The notes below the pieces were generated by a model. It was not told the DNA's origin. It saw only the letters and a list, made by a program, of their open reading frames with translations, and did no database searches. A stretch of DNA of 64,000 nucleotides from Chrysomallon squamiferum (Eukaryota; Mollusca; Gastropoda; Neomphalida; Peltospiridae): positions 24,722,261 through 24,786,260 of the forward strand of contig CM022673.1 of the NCBI GenBank assembly GCA_012295275.1, written 5' to 3'. A program made the position numbers and the translations under genes. Below, piece by piece: positions 60,583-64,000 of this stretch; the stretch's first letter is position 1; every line of letters begins with the position of its first letter.

Positions 60583-63317
60583 ATGGCCATGCTTGCAGAA
60601 CCTAGAAAACGACAGAAATTGTCTGTTAATCCAAGAGGAAATACGTGGGTTAATGGTACGAGTTATTTAAGTTTCATAAAGTTATTTGTGTATTTCATAT
60701 CCAGAACATTTCAAACATTTGTCAGAACAAATTTGTTTTAATAATTATTGTTTTGTTCACGTCCAGATGTATTATTGTTATTATTATTATTAACTATTAT
60801 CGATATCATTTATAAATTATACTAATTTTTTAGTATATTACTTATGCTGTAAAATACAATAGCAATTCACGTCTAATAAAATGTACAAGTTGTCATACAT
60901 CATGGATTCATCATAGTACCAGTTAAAGTAGACGTGGCCTTTTTAGAGCCGCTTAGATGATAAAATTTGTTATACTCTTTCTAAACAAAAAAGACGAAGG
61001 TGAATAATTTGAATGCTAAATGTACTGGGAAAGACAGTGTTATCCACTTTTGCTTTCTCTTTCAGATGATTCTAAAATTGGACAAAAGTTGATGGAACGT
61101 ATGGGTTGGACAAAAGGGAAAGGACTCGGTGCAAATGAAGATGGAAGGCAGGAAAGCGTCAAAGTTAAATTTAAAGATGATAACAAAGGTACTGTAGATT
61201 GTTATAAAGAAACAAATAATAATATTACATTTTTATTTTAACTGTTTTACAGAAATTCCTGATTATAATTTTTATATATTGTTTGAGTATTCTCTGAATG
61301 TGTTTATATAATTACAGGTGTAGGCTGCAGCAAAAATTATGCTGATACCTGGATTGCTCACCAGGATGACTTTAATAGTCTCCTCGCCGACCTGAACAAT
61401 AATGTAGATGCAAAACAAGAAAGTGTGAAAATGACATCTTTGGAAGAAAAATCTAAATCATCCAAAAAAAGAGTTCAGTATGTTGAATTTGTTTTTGCAA
61501 TATTTAATTTTACTACATTTAAACATTATTAACATTATAAACTTAAAAATTAAATGTAAGTAAATATTACAGTTTTCTTTATTTTAATATTAATTTATCA
61601 ACTACATGTGTTTATAAAAAGGAAATTATTTATTTAATATTATTTGTAAGACATTAATTGCATTCCAGTCTTTCCATCAACCACATTTTTCAATATCGGA
61701 CATTGGACCTGTCTACAAGTTTAAATCTTCATTATCATCTAAACATTTTTAAATGATTACAATTTACAATTAATTTATTATTCATTTGATAGTGTTTCTG
61801 ATAAAGTGTTTTTGATTAGGTGTTGAAATGTTTCTCTTTCAAGCTATCACAAGTTTACCAAAGGTAAAGATTTATCAACTCGATCAGAACATGAATTAAA
61901 TTGCATCTTTGGAATTAAAAAGTCCAAATTGAAAAAGAATAACAGTATAGAGTCAGAGGTAATGTACACTTATTTAGTCATATTTTTTAATTTTAATATT
62001 TTATCTTTGTTTTATTTCAGTTGTAAAAAAATTTCAAACTGGGATGTTATATTGCTAATACATTTATTTAAGAATTAATGTAATATGAGCCAGATGTTAG
62101 TTAGACCAGACTTATCAATTTATTAATTATAAAATAAAAATATTAACTTTGCAATTTGACATTTTCTGCATATAATTCTGAAGGATGTGTTTTAGGTACT
62201 GGATAATGACAAACATCTAAGCCAAGAGAAAGAAACAGTTGAGAATACTGGCTTGGTTACCGTTACCAGCACCTCCAGCATACAGGAGTACTTTGAAAAG
62301 AAAATGGCTGCCAAATTGAAAAATAGCTCAAAAATAAACCTTTTAAATGTAGAAAATAACTCAGATGAAAGTAAGAAATTGGTTGCTGACATTGAGAAAT
62401 GTACTGAAGATACCTTCACGCACAAAAAAAAGAAGAAAAAGAAAAAGAAATCTGAAAAAATAAAAAAAGAACAAAAGGATTGTACAGCTGATCATAATAA
62501 TGAATCCGAGGACAGATCAGAAATTAAGTCAAAAAAGAGGAAGAGGAAAGTTGATGAAGCTGAAAAAGTCTTGAATAATGGAGATGTTTCTTCAAACGAG
62601 GAAAACAAGTGTAGGTCAAGACGAAAAAAGAAATGTGTGTCTTTAGACCTCGCAGATGAACTGGAGTGTGAGAAAGTTGATTCTGTTCAACAAGCTGATG
62701 ACGCTGTTCACGTATCAGAAGTTTCTAGAACTTCAAAAAAATCAAAGAAAAAGAAAAAGAATAAAAATAAAGAGAAAGATGAAGTTGAAGTGTTGAGAAA
62801 GGAAATATCTGATGAAAACAAGGAAGAATCATTAAGTGGCCAATCTGATGTATGTGAAAACTCACTGAAAAACATTTCTGTGACATCAGGGGAGGAAACT
62901 AATGGAAACGGTGAATTTAAGGATTCAGATGATCTTTCAGAGTTAACCACCGACAGTTTGAAAGAAGCAGAAACTAAAAAGAAATCAAAAAAGAGAAAAA
63001 ATAAACCATTGGATGTTGAAAAAAACAATGAGTTTTTAAGCAGTGATGTTGATAATATTTCGAATGAAACAACTGTGCCTAAAACTGAAGGAAATGACGT
63101 GCTTCCTGTTAATACAGCACCCAATGTTAAAAGCGACACCGTAGGTAATAAATATGCAAACTGTTTTGGTGTCGAGAAAACAAACCATTTCGAAACAAAA
63201 AGTGGTCTCTCCATGAATGAAGATGTTATTGATGAGATTGTTAATAAGTTTAAAGGTTCTAATTTAAAATGTGTCACTGGTTATGGGAGCACTTTCACCC
63301 ACAAAAATAGGTTTTAA
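60583..63317 (+). CDS. PINX1: PIN2/TERF1-interacting telomerase inhibitor 1
   Basis: Exons: 60583-60655, 61066-61188, 61318-61477, 61844-61958, 62196-63317. These join in frame to 530 residues (human 328). Seen: MAMLAEPRKRQKLSVNPRG start (orthologues begin MSMLAERRRKQK), the G-patch DDSKIGQKLMERMGWTKGKG and LGANEDG, then DTWIAHQDDFNSLLADLN, HYHKFTKGKDLSTRSEHELN with CIFG, TSSIQEYFEKKMAAKL, and a long Lys/Glu/Ser-rich C-terminal region with several KKKKKK blocks ending NKFKGSNLKCVTGYGSTF. Known: nucleolar G-patch protein that stimulates the DHX15/Prp43 helicase in rRNA processing and binds TRF1 and telomerase. The upstream in-frame extension from 60484 lacks similarity, so 60583 is the start. 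The extra length is in the low-complexity tail. Confidence 0.95.
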
Positions 63318-64000
63318 AAATGTAGAATGTAGGTATTTATAATTATCATTATGTGAAAAAAAGACATCTTCCGGCTGAAATGTTTAAGAATATAAATAAG
63401 AAAGTTTGAAATGTAGTAATGAAATGGATGTATTTTGTTGAGTATGTGTACAAATGAAATGGATGTATTTTGTTGAGTATATGTAAAAATGAAATGGATG
63501 ATATTGAAAATTAATTTTATAATCTAATGTAATTATTTAATTGCTAATCACAGGATTTGATATTTTAAAATATAATTCATTTACAAAGTTTCTTTTATTG
63601 TCTTTTTTGTTTCTGATTTGTATTAATATTTTAAATTTTAACAATTGTAAATAAATGTTACACAGATATGAGACAAACTGTAAATGTCATAAATTTAATT
63701 AGGTTTACTGTTTTAATATAAATGGAAAATAAAAGACTCAGTATTGCCTATAGAATACAAAATGCCATAGCCTTAATGCAACTGAAAAAATTAACTAAAT
63801 TATAACCATTGTCCTATTACTACTTTATCATGCACAGTGGAATATTCAGTGTCTGGAAAATTAATATAAAATATTCTATTTCCAGTCATTTCACTGTACA
63901 AACAACTCAACTATTAAAAAGTGCTGATTTCAAAAAAGACATTGATTCCTTCATATCAAGGTATTAAAACAACAAAACAAAACAATCAGTTTGTAACCAT
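63318..64000. other. PINX1 3' UTR and flank
   Basis: A 36-bp unit (AATGAAATGGATGTATTTTG then TTGAGTAT) is repeated about 2.5 times at about 63417-63505. AATAAA at 63650-63655 is a candidate poly(A) signal. Beyond it I see no gene. Confidence 0.6.

Overview
The window is eukaryotic nuclear DNA. It is AT-rich, every recognisable gene is split by GT-AG introns into small exons, and there are no operons or bacterial-type signals. The gene set (Notch-EGF xylosyltransferase, NF-YA, PLK1, CAF-1 p150, PINX1, a secreted ADAMTS-like M12B protease and a small FG-GAP/VCBS-like secreted protein), the long AT-rich introns and the abundant di-, tri- and tetranucleotide satellites suggest an invertebrate metazoan. 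A mollusc or other lophotrochozoan is my best guess, and that is inference.

Layout. Positions 1-2.2 kb hold a three-exon secreted protein with repeated Ca-binding-loop modules (+ strand). Positions 2.5-4.0 kb hold two (CATA)n arrays bracketing a decayed Penelope-type GIY-YIG fragment. Positions 5.0-16.5 kb hold a 14-exon M12B/ADAMTS-like metalloprotease (+) with PLAC-like Cys modules and a GPI-type tail. Its introns are full of satellites, and two tandem arrays abut 3' splice sites. Positions 16.9-17.2 kb hold a short hAT-like MITE. Then come three minus-strand genes: GXYLT (24.2 to 19.5 kb), NFYA (33.5 to 28.7 kb) and PLK1 (45.1 to 38.6 kb). Positions 45.1-48.4 kb form a divergent intergenic region with CCAAT boxes on the PLK1 side, a dead hAT (Buster/ZBED5-like) transposase, and an E2F-type site on the other side. 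CHAF1A (48.4-57.8 kb) and PINX1 (60.6-63.3 kb) follow on the + strand.

Function. PLK1, CHAF1A, PINX1 and NFYA are nuclear or cell-cycle genes. NF-Y binds CCAAT boxes, and both the PLK1 upstream region and the NFYA upstream region carry several, so NFYA could feed on its neighbour and on itself (inference). GXYLT, the protease and the FG-GAP-like protein belong to the secretory pathway.

Sequence quality. Four exons (protease exon 8, NFYA first coding exon, CHAF1A exons 3 and 4) need a one-base correction to keep frame, although the genes otherwise look intact. The shifts at CHAF1A lie in A4 runs and the NFYA one is best explained in a G3 run. Assembly homopolymer errors are the simplest explanation, but true lesions are not excluded. 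The most unusual structural signal is a set of tandem duplications that copy 3' splice sites. The largest is about 20 copies of a 45-bp unit that ends on a protease exon, carries that exon's first bases, and is in frame with it.
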